64,000 nucleotides of DNA, taken from Anaeromicropila populeti. Lineage in GTDB: Bacteria; Bacillota; Clostridia; Lachnospirales; Lachnospiraceae. Below, one piece after another: positions 8,301 through 17,817 of the stretch. How positions within the stretch are numbered: the first letter of the stretch is position 1; every line of letters begins with the position of its first letter. Position numbers and translations under genes: made by a program. The notes under the pieces are model-generated. The model worked only from the letters and a program-made list of their open reading frames with translations, was not told the DNA's origin and made no database searches. The stretch spans positions 244,449 to 308,448 of the forward strand of contig NZ_FOYZ01000004.1 in assembly GCF_900112775.1 (NCBI RefSeq). The letters are read 5' to 3'.

Positions 8301-11300
8301 ATGGGATGGAAAAAAACATATCGCATTACAGCATGGATTTTGGTATTAGCATTAGTGTGTTTGAACTTACCAGCTAATGTAATCAAGGTTTCAGCAGCTA
8401 CCAAAACATATGCTTTTAATGCGAGCTCACTAGACGATGGGAATATAACAACGAATACAGCAGATACGAGTGGGTATTTTACGATTCTCGTTAATGATCC
8501 TACAAAACCAGTTACGGTTGATGCCAGTGCACAGGTCAGTGATGATAACCGTGATTTTACTAAGCGGTTAAAGCTGGCAGGTACGGGCACCATATCACAA
8601 CGTGCAGTACAATTTACCACTAGTGATGCAGCGGTAATTACAGTATATGCATTAAGTGGAAGCAGTACAGCAGACAGAACGCTTGTTCTGTATAAAGATG
8701 GAGTAGATACAGGAAAAACATTTACTGCGTATGGGACTGTGGAAGAAAAAATTCCTGCTGCAACGGTATCTGTTGAGGAGGCAGGGGTTTATACAATTTA
8801 TTCTGCAAGCTCTGGAATTAACATTTATTACATCAGTGTGGCAGAGGAAACCAGTGGTGAAGGAGACGCGGCTGATACAAGACCAGACTGGAGTACCGTA
8901 CAGGCACCTGTAATTACTGGGGTAACGGATAGTGCAACATTGTCTAATACCGTGGATGTGTCATGGACAGGAGACATTAGTACTGGAGGAGCAGATAAAA
9001 TTACAGCAAAACTTTATGATAGCGCAAATAAGTTAATGGATACAGCTAAAACGACGGATGCTGGAACAAGTGGTACGTTGCAGCTTTTGATTCCTTCTAG
9101 CGGGGACTACACCATTCGGTTAGAGGCATCCCGTACAGGAGTGTATCAAACAATTCTTTCGGAGGTTTATAACTTAGCTGGTTTTTTGTGTGACTTAGCA
9201 AGTTCAGTTACCATTTCCAGTATCCTAACTGGCAAAAATTCATCTTTAAATGTAAGCTGGGAAGCTGTCAATGAGGCGGAAAACTATTCTGTTTCCTACA
9301 AGGTAGCTGGAGCAGATGATTCGACTTATGTTGATGCAGCAGTAGGTTTGACTTCTACTGAATACCAGATTACTGGTACACAGGCAGGGGTAACGTATAC
9401 CATTAAAGTAACGGCGTATAGGGGAACAGATTCTACCTATGGTACACAGGATAAATTAGTAAAATCATCAGAAGAAAGATGGAAAAGTGCATTAGTGGGA
9501 TCTGGTGCAAGTGGAACTATAACAGAAAATCCCGATGGTTCAATTACGATTGCAGCTGTCCCAGTGGGAAGTGGTTCTGGTGGAAAGCTGGCAGATAGTG
9601 AAGATGGCTTTGAATATTATTATACAGAAATTGACCCTTTGACTGAAAACTTCACCTTATCAGCAACGTTTCATTTAGATAATGTGGATAGTAAAGATAA
9701 TCAGTCTGGCTTTGGTGTAATTGCGGTAGATACTTTTGTGCCAAGTGTTAGTGCTTCTAGGTATTTTAATTCAGCGGGAGCAATGTTTACTAAGTTTACA
9801 AGAATTGTAGATGGAGCAAATTCTTCTACTAATGGTATACCAGGAGGACGATTTATTACAGGATATACCGATCCAGAGGCGGATGCATCATCAGCCAATA
9901 GAACTAAAATCGACTGTGCACCATTTGACTGGAATTATAGATCAGATGAATTGACTTCAACACAATTGACTCAGCCAAGATTTTTTACTGGAGAAACGTA
10001 TACATTGACATTAAGAAAATCCAATACTGGTTTTCATGCTTATATGAATAATGATACAACGAATGAAGTAATCTGCTATGAACCAGAATTATTATTGCAG
10101 CAGGATTCTGGAAAATATTATGTGGGTGTATTTGCATCACGTAAAATAACGGTTACTGTAACTGATATGCAGTTTACAACAATTGCACCAGAGGACGACG
10201 ATCCTAAGGTAGAACGGCCAATGAGTTATATTACGCCATCATTAAGATTTGATTCTACCTTAACAACCTCAAACAGCAGCTACGATGCGGCATTCTATTC
10301 CAACATAGTTGGAACAATTGCGATTGAAGATAATCAGGGAAATGTGGTAGCTGACAATATCAGCATTAACTCTGTAACAAGAGCAATTGCAAATTTAACT
10401 TTGTCAGAAGGAAATAATACATTTAGGGCAATATTAACGCCAAGTGCAAAGGCTGAACAAGGGCTGTCAATTTCAGAGGATCTTTCTTCCTATGATCCGA
10501 TTACTTTGAATTTTACAATTAGCTATAAAAAGTTTGGAACAAGTGTAAATGCAGTCTATGTATCACCATCTGGTACAGCTTCAGGAAAAGGTACAAAAGC
10601 ATCTCCACTTGATATTTACACAGCAGTGGCATATGCACAGCCAGGACAGGAAATTGTTTTATTAGGTGGAACCTATAATCTTACAACAGGTATTATAATT
10701 GAAAGAGGAAATTCTGGTACAGCAGCAAATCCAATTGTTTTAATGTCAGACCCAAATGAAAGAGCGACACTGAATCTTGCTAATTCTTCCACTGGGGGAA
10801 TTACATTAAAGGGAAACTATTGGCAGTTATATAATATGGAAATTTGTAATTCCCAAGGGAATAAAAAACCTTTAATAGTAAATGGCAATAATAACATAAT
10901 AGAAAAAATAACAACACATGATAATGGTGATACAGGCCTTCAAATCAGTGGTTTTGCAGAAGAGCCAAAGTCTATGTGGCCGGCAAATAATTTGATTTTA
11001 AGTTGTGAGTCTTATAATAACTGCGATCCTTTAAAAAATGATGCAGATGGTTTTGCAGCAAAATTAACTGTTGGGGATGGAAATGTATTCCGTTACTGTA
11101 TCTCTCATAATAACATTGATGATGGATGGGATTTATATGCTAAATCCACAACGGGTTCCATTGGTGTGGTAACAATTGAAAACTGTGTAGCATATAAAAA
11201 TGGGTATATCATCTCTAATCCTGGGGATATTGGTGAAGGAAATGGATTTAAGCTTGGTGGAGAAAGTATGCCAGGGGCACATATTTTAAGAAACAGTATT

Positions 11301-12431
11301 TCGTTTAATAACGCTGCAAAGGGTATTACCAGCAATAGTGGTCCAAATTGTCAGATTTATAATTGCACGTCTTATAAAAGTGCAGACAGTAATATATACT
11401 TAAACACAAATGCTGCTACTACAAACTGGGTATTACAGAATGTAATTTCTTATCAGGGGGGTTCGGCAGATTCTTTTGACTGGAAAAATCAGACGTGGAC
11501 AAATGATGGAAATTCTTACATTGATGGAAACAATGGAGCAGGTACTGTAGTAAGTGACAGCTGGTTTACTAGTGTGGATGTTTCTATTGTACCAACTATT
11601 GCAGCGGATGGCAGCATTGATATGCATGGTTTATTAGAATTGACAGATAGCGCACCAACTGGTGTAGGCGCAGTATTAACAGCAAATGCAAATCCTACCG
11701 TAATCATAATCGGCAGTGAAATAAGTACAACGGTTAATACACCTTCACCAAGTACATCACCAAGTACACCAAGTACCAGTACTCCAGCTACAAGCACACC
11801 AGAACCAAGTGCAACACCAGAACCAAGTGCAACACCTAAGCCAAGTAAAGAACCAGTTACAAAGCCAGATAAACCTGTAATTGCTAAAAATCTATCTAAG
11901 AAGGCTAAGACATATAATAAAGGTTCTAAAATAGCAAAATTAACAGTAAAAGGAACTGGTGAAAATATTAGTTACCAATGGTTCTATAGTAAAACCAATA
12001 GTTATAAGAAAGCAACAAAAATTAAAAAAGCAACAAGTAATTCTTATACACCAAGCAACAAGACTACTGGAACCAGATATTACTTCTGTAAAATAACAAA
12101 TACAGATGAGGAAATGGATGTAACTTCCGTTACTGTGTATTCAAGACGGGTAAAAATTACAGTGAAGAATCCAGTAAAGTCTATAGAGGTAAAGACTCCT
12201 GGGGATGAATTGGCACCAGGACAGACAATGAAGCTTACAGTTACTGTATCACCTTCAAAAGCTACCAATCAAAAAGTAAGCTATTCTTCTAGTAACAGTA
12301 AGTATGCCACTGTAACAAGTGATGGAAAGGTTAAAGCATTGCCAGCAGGAAAAGGCAAAACAGTTACCATTACAATAAAATCTAAGGATAATTCCTCAAT
12401 TGTTAAAACAGTCAGCATAACAATTCAATAA
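8301..12431 (+). CDS. Large secreted PL9-like pectate lyase with FN3, beta-sandwich and bacterial Ig-like modules
   Basis: The protein has 1376 residues. A signal peptide covers residues 1-33 (cut near VSAA). An N-terminal beta-rich module follows (about 35-195), then FN3-like repeats (about 200-390) and a concanavalin-like module (about 400-640). A right-handed beta-helix runs from VYVSPSGTASGKGT (about 750) to about 1080. In the helix, NDADGFAAK (about 913), DDGWDLYAK (about 940) and NGFKLGGE (about 981) match the calcium-aspartate cluster and catalytic lysine of family 9 pectate lyases. A Pro/Ser/Thr linker (about 1145-1195) leads to an Ig-like domain and a final Big2 domain (VSYSSSNSKYATVTSDGKV). 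It should cleave polygalacturonate outside the cell. No dockerin or sortase signal is seen. It is transcribed alone. Confidence 0.85.
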   Translation: MGWKKTYRITAWILVLALVCLNLPANVIKVSAATKTYAFNASSLDDGNITTNTADTSGYFTILVNDPTKPVTVDASAQVSDDNRDFTKRLKLAGTGTISQRAVQFTTSDAAVITVYALSGSSTADRTLVLYKDGVDTGKTFTAYGTVEEKIPAATVSVEEAGVYTIYSASSGINIYYISVAEETSGEGDAADTRPDWSTVQAPVITGVTDSATLSNTVDVSWTGDISTGGADKITAKLYDSANKLMDTAKTTDAGTSGTLQLLIPSSGDYTIRLEASRTGVYQTILSEVYNLAGFLCDLASSVTISSILTGKNSSLNVSWEAVNEAENYSVSYKVAGADDSTYVDAAVGLTSTEYQITGTQAGVTYTIKVTAYRGTDSTYGTQDKLVKSSEERWKSALVGSGASGTITENPDGSITIAAVPVGSGSGGKLADSEDGFEYYYTEIDPLTENFTLSATFHLDNVDSKDNQSGFGVIAVDTFVPSVSASRYFNSAGAMFTKFTRIVDGANSSTNGIPGGRFITGYTDPEADASSANRTKIDCAPFDWNYRSDELTSTQLTQPRFFTGETYTLTLRKSNTGFHAYMNNDTTNEVICYEPELLLQQDSGKYYVGVFASRKITVTVTDMQFTTIAPEDDDPKVERPMSYITPSLRFDSTLTTSNSSYDAAFYSNIVGTIAIEDNQGNVVADNISINSVTRAIANLTLSEGNNTFRAILTPSAKAEQGLSISEDLSSYDPITLNFTISYKKFGTSVNAVYVSPSGTASGKGTKASPLDIYTAVAYAQPGQEIVLLGGTYNLTTGIIIERGNSGTAANPIVLMSDPNERATLNLANSSTGGITLKGNYWQLYNMEICNSQGNKKPLIVNGNNNIIEKITTHDNGDTGLQISGFAEEPKSMWPANNLILSCESYNNCDPLKNDADGFAAKLTVGDGNVFRYCISHNNIDDGWDLYAKSTTGSIGVVTIENCVAYKNGYIISNPGDIGEGNGFKLGGESMPGAHILRNSISFNNAAKGITSNSGPNCQIYNCTSYKSADSNIYLNTNAATTNWVLQNVISYQGGSADSFDWKNQTWTNDGNSYIDGNNGAGTVVSDSWFTSVDVSIVPTIAADGSIDMHGLLELTDSAPTGVGAVLTANANPTVIIIGSEISTTVNTPSPSTSPSTPSTSTPATSTPEPSATPEPSATPKPSKEPVTKPDKPVIAKNLSKKAKTYNKGSKIAKLTVKGTGENISYQWFYSKTNSYKKATKIKKATSNSYTPSNKTTGTRYYFCKITNTDEEMDVTSVTVYSRRVKITVKNPVKSIEVKTPGDELAPGQTMKLTVTVSPSKATNQKVSYSSSNSKYATVTSDGKVKALPAGKGKTVTITIKSKDNSSIVKTVSITIQ

Positions 12432-12441
12432 ATTAATAAAT

Positions 12442-12473
12442 CCCCCAGCATGTTAGAGATACATGTCTGGGGG
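12442..12473. terminator. Bidirectional terminator
   Basis: CCCCCAG-CATGT pairs with ACATG-T-CTGGGGG (one bulged T) between the convergent lyase and YhgE-like genes. Confidence 0.8.
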
Positions 12474-12480
12474 AAAATTA

Positions 12481-14391
12481 TTATTCGATTTCTTCTGTTG
12501 TATATATAAATTTTACATTACCATCCATATCATCTGAAACACCAGAATAGGTTTCATTTTTTTCTGCAAGTTCTTTTAATACATCCAATCGGTCAATTAA
12601 TTTCTTAAGGTCTCCATCAAATGTATTTACCAGCTTCTGAATTCCTGTTTCATTAAACTCATTCATTCCCTCTTTTAAATCTTTTGAACCAGTTTTCAAA
12701 TCACCAATTCCTTTTAATAAGTCAGAACTGCCAGTTTTTAATGAAGCAATACCAGATGCTAATGTTTTACTTCCAGCTGCAAGATCAGATGCACCAGTAT
12801 TTATTTTTACGCTGGCATTATATAAGTCCTTTGTACCAGTTTCTAGCTTTGTTCCAGCAGCAGAAAGGTCTGATACACCTTTGCTCAGTGAAGAGGCTCC
12901 AGTAGAAAGTGTTCCAATTCCTGTTTCAAAAGATTTTGCGCCATCAGCTAATTTACTTACACCTCCCTGTAAGGATGTTACTCCGTCTTTTAATCCGTTA
13001 TTTCCATCTTGTAAGCTGGCGGAAATTTGCTCCTGAGTTTCAATTGTCTTTTTTAAGGTGGCTATCATAGTATAAATATCCTGGCTTTTGTTTTCTTTAT
13101 AAATTGCTTCAAGACCTGCAAGAACCTGTTTATTTGCAGCTATTGTCTGAGAAAGTCCAGTACTTGCAGTTTCCATTCCCGTTGCCAGTGAACTGAGCCC
13201 TGTAGAGATTGTGGTTGTTCCTGTAGTAAACTGCTTAGCAGCACTGCTTAAATCGGTACATCCTGATGCAATGGAACTAGCACCAGTTTTAGCGGTAGTC
13301 AGTCCGCTATTAAATTTTTTCACATTTGTATATAATGTATTAACACCTGTGGAAAGCTGCTTTGTACCATCAGCAAGTTTGCCCGCACCAGTTTCCAACG
13401 TAGCCGCACCAGTATCAAGTTTTGCAATTCCATCAGAAAGGGTGCCAGCGCCATCATATAATTTACATACACCATCATAAAGGTCTACTGTTCCTTTTAC
13501 AAGGTCATTTGATGCATCACTTAGTTTTACCAAGGAATCATTTAAATCATCAATATTATCAATACTGTCCAGGTTAAGCAGGCTAAAGACATCATTAATT
13601 GCTACAGTGGCAGTTGTAGACAATTCAAAATCTGTTACATCAGCTGTTATTTCAAAGTAATCAGGAATATCCAAGTCATCTTTTTTCAAGTCAAGACTTT
13701 CTTGCAGCCCTGGGAAAGCGGTTCCAAAGACTACTGCTTTATTTCCATCAGAAACAATTTTTCCATTGGAGACCTCAATGTTGATAAATTTATCAGTATT
13801 CAAAACGGTCGTAGTTGCAAGCATGTAAGGCATATATACGTCTATGTTATCGCCACTGGCAGTTTCTACTGTCCGCTTGTCGGTGTTTTTATAATCAAAT
13901 CGAATAGAAACATTACCGCTTTTACCCTTTAATTCTTCTGGTGTTATTTCCGTACCGTCTAAAGTATACGTAACCTTCATTTGAATTGGTAATGCTTTTT
14001 CAGAGGTTCCTTGATAATAAATATCAGCACCATTAGCAGCCCATTCCACTTGATTTTTATCGGTACTAAAGGTTTCATCACCTTTTACATTTACAATATC
14101 ACTTAAGTTAGAAATGTCATAAATAGTGTCCAGAGCTTTTGCATTTTTTAACCAGTCGCTGACAATTATCTTGTTTGTATTCCCGTTAGCATCTAATAAA
14201 GCATACACAGTTTCGTCCTTTTCAGGTTCTGCATCAGAGCTTTCTCTAGAAGTGGTTGAAACGGCACCACTTTGCTTCGCAATCACACTGTCTGTAAATT
14301 CAATTTTATTGTTTGTTGCATAGATACAGGTTGCACTGGCTGAAAGAAGTACAGCTAGAGAACCAAGACATATTTTCGTTGTTTTTTTCAT
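12481..14391 (-). CDS. Secreted YhgE/Pip-like protein with long TG-rich heptad repeats
   Basis: The protein has 636 residues. An uncleaved or cleaved signal segment occupies residues 5-25. An N-terminal beta-rich region of about 250 residues is followed by some 300 residues of repeats of the type L-x-x-G-x-x-x-L-x-x-G (for example GIAKLDTGAATLETGAGKL), as in the extracellular part of YhgE/Pip proteins. The ABC-2-like membrane block of true YhgE is absent. The start lies two bases after the stop of the MMPL transporter gene, so the two are translationally coupled. Inference: it is an extracytoplasmic partner of that transporter. Such pairs are common in Firmicutes but poorly characterised. Confidence 0.75.
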   Translation of the reverse strand: MKKTTKICLGSLAVLLSASATCIYATNNKIEFTDSVIAKQSGAVSTTSRESSDAEPEKDETVYALLDANGNTNKIIVSDWLKNAKALDTIYDISNLSDIVNVKGDETFSTDKNQVEWAANGADIYYQGTSEKALPIQMKVTYTLDGTEITPEELKGKSGNVSIRFDYKNTDKRTVETASGDNIDVYMPYMLATTTVLNTDKFINIEVSNGKIVSDGNKAVVFGTAFPGLQESLDLKKDDLDIPDYFEITADVTDFELSTTATVAINDVFSLLNLDSIDNIDDLNDSLVKLSDASNDLVKGTVDLYDGVCKLYDGAGTLSDGIAKLDTGAATLETGAGKLADGTKQLSTGVNTLYTNVKKFNSGLTTAKTGASSIASGCTDLSSAAKQFTTGTTTISTGLSSLATGMETASTGLSQTIAANKQVLAGLEAIYKENKSQDIYTMIATLKKTIETQEQISASLQDGNNGLKDGVTSLQGGVSKLADGAKSFETGIGTLSTGASSLSKGVSDLSAAGTKLETGTKDLYNASVKINTGASDLAAGSKTLASGIASLKTGSSDLLKGIGDLKTGSKDLKEGMNEFNETGIQKLVNTFDGDLKKLIDRLDVLKELAEKNETYSGVSDDMDGNVKFIYTTEEIE

Positions 14392-14393
14392 AA

Positions 14394-16469
14394 TTACGCC
14401 ATCCCTTTCTTTTTAAAACCTATACTTGTATTGCAAATAATTTTATCAAATACTACGAATAATGATGGAAGGACAAGAATTACTACAAACATACTTATGA
14501 TGGCTCCTCTTGCCATTAATGTACATAAGGAACTAATCATATCAATATTGGAGTAAAGGCCAACACCAAAAGTTGCAGCAAAGAATCCAAAGGCACTTAC
14601 CATGATGGATTTTATAGAAGAACTTACTGCAATTTCAATAGCTGTTCGTTTTTCCATACCATTAAAACGTTCTTTTTTGTATCGTGTTGTCATTAATATT
14701 GCATAATCTACCGTTGCTCCAAGCTGAATGGTACCAATTACAATGGAAGCGATAAACGGAATCTTTGTATTCATAAAACAAGGTATTCCCATATTAATAA
14801 AAATTGCAAACTCAATAACTGAAACAAGGATAATAGGAAGTGATATTGATTTCAGTACAAGTGCAATTAAAATGAAAATAGCACCAATGGAAATAATACT
14901 TACTACCTTAAAGTCAGTGTTTGTAATTTCAATTAAGTCTTTTGTACATGGGGCTTCACCAATTACCATAGCTGTGGAGTCATAGCGTTTTACAATTTCA
15001 TTTAAAACGTCTATTTGATCGTTAACCTCGTCAGAAGCCACTTTATATTCCGATCCTACCAGCATAAGCTGCCAGTTTTCACTTTTTAATGTTTGAATTA
15101 GTTCCTTTGGTATTGCCTCTTCAGGTACCGCTGCACCTACAAGGGAGTTGAAGCCAAGCGCAAAAGATATACCTTCCACATCAGACATTTCGTTTAACAT
15201 AGCATTTACTTTTTTTGCTTCCAGGCTAGAACTTGCAAGTACCATGTGAGTAGTGTTCATGTTATATTCTTCTTCTAACTTGCTGTTTGCAATGATACTA
15301 TCTAAAGTTTTTGGTAATGTTGAGTCCAGATTGTAATAGACCTGAGTATGGGTATACCCATAGATAGCAGGTGCCAATATTACTAAAAATAGTATTACAA
15401 AAAGAAGATAATGCTTTACAATCCCCTTTGCCAGATTCCCGAAGTCAGGAACAACAGGCTTATGTTTTGTCTTTTCTAATGCACTGTCAAATATCAGAAG
15501 CATAGATGGAAGAACGGTAACACATCCAATAACGCCAAATATAACACCCTTAGCCATTACCAAACCAAGGTTCATTCCAAGGGTAAAGCTCATGAAGCAA
15601 AGTGCAACGAAACCAGCAATTGTAGTAACAGAACCACCTAACACAGAGGTAATGGTGTTAGATATGGCATGTGCCATGGCACGATCCTTATCGCCTGAAT
15701 ACCGCACTTTTTGTTCCTCATAGCTATGCCATAAAAATATGGAATAATCCATTGTAACCCCAAGCTGAAGTACGGCACTTAATGCTTTGGTTATGTAGGA
15801 TATTTCTCCCATAAAATAGTTGGTTCCCATGTTGTAGAGTATTGCCATGCCAATACTTAACATGAAGAAAAGAGGAATTAAGTAAGAATCCATAGTGAGT
15901 GCCAGAATAATACTGGATAAAATAACAGCTATCAGCACATAAATAGGGGTTTCCTTATTTGATAAATCCTTTGTGTCTGTAACTACTGCTGACATACCAC
16001 TAATAAAGCATTGCTTACCAGTTAATTGACGTACTTCTGAAATGGCATCCATAGTCTCGTCTGCGGAAGTAGTTTGTTTAAAAAATACAACCATAAGTGT
16101 TGAGGAGTCAGAATTAAACTTTTGATACAGGTTATCTGGAATAATTTCTTTCGGAACGGAAATGTCCAAAATGGAATCATACCATATGACAGAAGCTACC
16201 TGTTCAACACTTTCTATTTTTTCTTTTACCTTTACGACATCTTTATCAGCCATTCCATCTACCATTACCATAGAAAAAGCACCTTTTTCAAACTCATCCA
16301 GAAGAATATTTTGTCCCTGCATCGTTTCGATGTCTTCCGGCAAATAAGAAAGAATATCGTAGTTTACCCTGGTAGCAATCATGCCAAATACCGAGGGAAT
16401 AAGTAGTAGTACACTTACTATTAAGATTGGCAGTTTGAATCTTACAATACCTTTCCCAAACTTAATCAT
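14394..16469 (-). CDS. MMPL/RND-superfamily transporter
   Basis: The protein has 691 residues. It has two equivalent halves, each an initial helix (FKLPILIVSVLLLIPSVFG; LLFVILFLVILAPAIYG), a large extracytoplasmic loop and a five-helix bundle. The second helix set carries LGVTMDYSIFLWHSYEEQ and LGATVDYAILMTTRYKKE, where buried aspartates relay protons in RND pumps. MMPL proteins export lipids, siderophores or amphipathic drugs. The substrate is not predictable here. It is the first gene of a two-gene operon with the secreted protein at 12481, and is driven from a promoter overlapped by palindromes for the divergent TetR regulator. Confidence 0.85.
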   Translation of the reverse strand: MIKFGKGIVRFKLPILIVSVLLLIPSVFGMIATRVNYDILSYLPEDIETMQGQNILLDEFEKGAFSMVMVDGMADKDVVKVKEKIESVEQVASVIWYDSILDISVPKEIIPDNLYQKFNSDSSTLMVVFFKQTTSADETMDAISEVRQLTGKQCFISGMSAVVTDTKDLSNKETPIYVLIAVILSSIILALTMDSYLIPLFFMLSIGMAILYNMGTNYFMGEISYITKALSAVLQLGVTMDYSIFLWHSYEEQKVRYSGDKDRAMAHAISNTITSVLGGSVTTIAGFVALCFMSFTLGMNLGLVMAKGVIFGVIGCVTVLPSMLLIFDSALEKTKHKPVVPDFGNLAKGIVKHYLLFVILFLVILAPAIYGYTHTQVYYNLDSTLPKTLDSIIANSKLEEEYNMNTTHMVLASSSLEAKKVNAMLNEMSDVEGISFALGFNSLVGAAVPEEAIPKELIQTLKSENWQLMLVGSEYKVASDEVNDQIDVLNEIVKRYDSTAMVIGEAPCTKDLIEITNTDFKVVSIISIGAIFILIALVLKSISLPIILVSVIEFAIFINMGIPCFMNTKIPFIASIVIGTIQLGATVDYAILMTTRYKKERFNGMEKRTAIEIAVSSSIKSIMVSAFGFFAATFGVGLYSNIDMISSLCTLMARGAIISMFVVILVLPSLFVVFDKIICNTSIGFKKKGMA

Positions 16470-16494
16470 ATGCTCACATCCTTTTTTTTGTAAT

Positions 16495-16587
16495 ATGACC
16501 AGTGGTCATGTTTTGAATTCAACTTATTATATGATGAAAATGACCATTAGTCAATAATTTTATAAAAATTTTATGACTATTGGTCAT
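16495..16587. promoter_or_regulatory. Three TetR-operator palindromes in the mmpL/tetR divergent promoter region
   Basis: The sites are ATGACCAGTGGTCAT (16495-16509, perfect), ATGACCATTAGTCAA (16540-16554) and ATGACTATTGGTCAT (16573-16587). They share ATGACY-N3-RGTCAT. The middle site overlaps the -35 of the mmpL promoter. The first lies just downstream of that promoter, and the third lies just upstream of the tetR -35. This layout suits a TetR repressor controlling both directions. Confidence 0.85.
16526..16554 (-). promoter_or_regulatory. Promoter of the MMPL transporter operon
   Basis: On the minus strand, TTGACT (16554-16549), 17 bp and TATAAT (16531-16526). Confidence 0.85.
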
Positions 16588-16596
16588 TTATAGCGG

Positions 16597-16625
16597 TTGA
16601 CTTTTGAAAATGCCTATACTATAAT
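16597..16625 (+). promoter_or_regulatory. Promoter of the TetR regulator gene
   Basis: TTGACT (16597-16602), 17 bp and TATAAT (16620-16625), followed by AAAGGAG and the TTG start at 16649. Confidence 0.85.
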
Positions 16626-16648
16626 TTTTATGAAAAGGAGATGAGGTC

Positions 16649-17254
16649 TTGGGAAAAATTGATCATAATAAGAAAGTAAAAAGGGATTCTTTGCTGAATA
16701 CAGCATTTCAACTTTTTATTACAAGAGGTATTAATAAGACTTCTGTCTCAGACATTGTAGATAACGCGGGGGTTGCAAAGGGAACATTCTATCTTTATTT
16801 TAAAGACAAGCATGATATTCGTAACAAGTTAATTTCTCATAAGTCAAGTCAGATTTTTCAAAATGCAATACAAGATTTGAATGATATAGAAAAAGAACTT
16901 TCATTTGAAGACAAGATAATTTTTATTGTTGATAATATTATTAATCAGCTAAATAATAATCAGATATTACTGAGTTTTATTTCTAAAAATCTAAGCTGGG
17001 GTATTTTTAAAAGTGCGTTAACCTCTCCAACCAGTGAAGAGGATATTGATTTTGGAGAAGTTTACGAGAATATGCTGAAAGAAGCCCCTGTTCAGTTTGA
17101 TGCACCAGAGACTATGTTGTTTATGATTATTGAATTGGCTAGTTCTACCTGTTACAGCTCAATTTTATATAATGAGCCTGTGCCTATTGGAGAGTTAAAG
17201 CCGTATTTATATCGAACTATTAAACAAATTATTAAAAGTCATATTGTGGACTAG
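16649..17254 (+). CDS. TetR/AcrR-family repressor
   Basis: The protein has 201 residues and a TTG start behind AAAAGGAGATGAGG. The N-terminal helix-turn-helix (about residues 12-58) has the family string TSVSDIVDNAGVAKGTFYLYFKDK. The C-terminal ligand-binding half is variable, as usual. It is divergent from the MMPL operon, with three matching palindromes between them, so it very likely represses both itself and the transporter, with derepression by a transported compound. The gene ends in its own terminator. Confidence 0.9.
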   Translation: MGKIDHNKKVKRDSLLNTAFQLFITRGINKTSVSDIVDNAGVAKGTFYLYFKDKHDIRNKLISHKSSQIFQNAIQDLNDIEKELSFEDKIIFIVDNIINQLNNNQILLSFISKNLSWGIFKSALTSPTSEEDIDFGEVYENMLKEAPVQFDAPETMLFMIIELASSTCYSSILYNEPVPIGELKPYLYRTIKQIIKSHIVD

Positions 17255-17302
17255 CAGCAAGGATGCAATAAAGGTGATTAATGCCATAATGACGTGTATA
17301 TT

Positions 17303-17331
17303 AAATCGTGGAATTGTTCCACGATTTTTTT
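17303..17331 (+). terminator. Rho-independent terminator after the TetR gene
   Basis: A perfect 11-bp stem AAATCGTGGAA / TTCCACGATTT has loop TTG and a T7 tail. Confidence 0.9.
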
Positions 17332-17451
17332 CATGGGAAAGGAAATATTATGTCTAACACACACTTTGTTGGCTATTTTTTCAAAAATATAAGATGCTTA
17401 TATGCACATACTACCACTAATGTACGATGCAGACAGGAAAAAATTAATTGA

Positions 17452-17480
17452 TTGACAAAAAGTAAAAATAAGAATATGAT
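17452..17480 (+). promoter_or_regulatory. Promoter of the copper operon
   Basis: TTGACA (17452-17457), 17 bp and TATGAT (17475-17480). The CsoR operator begins about six bases downstream. Confidence 0.85.
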
Positions 17481-17485
17481 AGTGC

Positions 17486-17507
17486 TATACCCCCACCGAG
17501 GGGGGGA
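17486..17507 (+). promoter_or_regulatory. CsoR-type operator
   Basis: TATACCCCCACCGAGGGGGG is a G-tract pseudo-palindrome of the kind bound by CsoR tetramers. It covers the expected transcription start. Its right-hand G-run merges with the GGAGGAGGG ribosome site of csoR. Confidence 0.8.
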
Positions 17508-17516
17508 GGAGGGACT

Positions 17517-17789
17517 ATGAACAACGAAAAAAAACAAGTACTACAATTATTAAAAACAGCAAAAGGGCAGATTGATGCTACGATAAGAATGTTGGAAGAT
17601 GAAAGATATTGTATGGACATATCCAATCAAATAATTGCTTCAGGTGCTTTACTAAAAAAAGCAAACATGCTTTTATTAAAGCAGCATATGGAACATTGTG
17701 TATTAGAAGCGTTTGAACATGGAAATGATAAAGAAAAACAGATAAAAATAGAAGAAGTTATTTCAATTTTATCTAAAATAGCTGATTAA
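17517..17789 (+). CDS. csoR: CsoR-family copper-sensing repressor
   Basis: The protein has 90 residues and the all-helical CsoR/FrmR (DUF156) fold. The Cu(I) ligands are C32, H57 and C61, with the spacing 25 and 4 found in characterised CsoR. Y31 and the C-terminal IEEVISIL glutamates fit the second shell. CsoR leaves its operator when it binds Cu(I). The gene leads an operon with copA and copZ and sits behind a G-tract operator. This ligand set separates it from the formaldehyde (FrmR) and sulfide (CstR) sensors of the same family. Confidence 0.93.
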   Translation: MNNEKKQVLQLLKTAKGQIDATIRMLEDERYCMDISNQIIASGALLKKANMLLLKQHMEHCVLEAFEHGNDKEKQIKIEEVISILSKIAD

Positions 17790-17817
17790 GCAGATTACTT
17801 TGGAACAGGAGGCAGAC

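Noticed and set aside
17350-17451. 33-residue ORF before csoR with an AAAGGA-like ribosome site
   Set aside because: It follows a terminator with no visible promoter, its end runs up to the csoR -35, and its composition is not convincing. Conservation would be needed.
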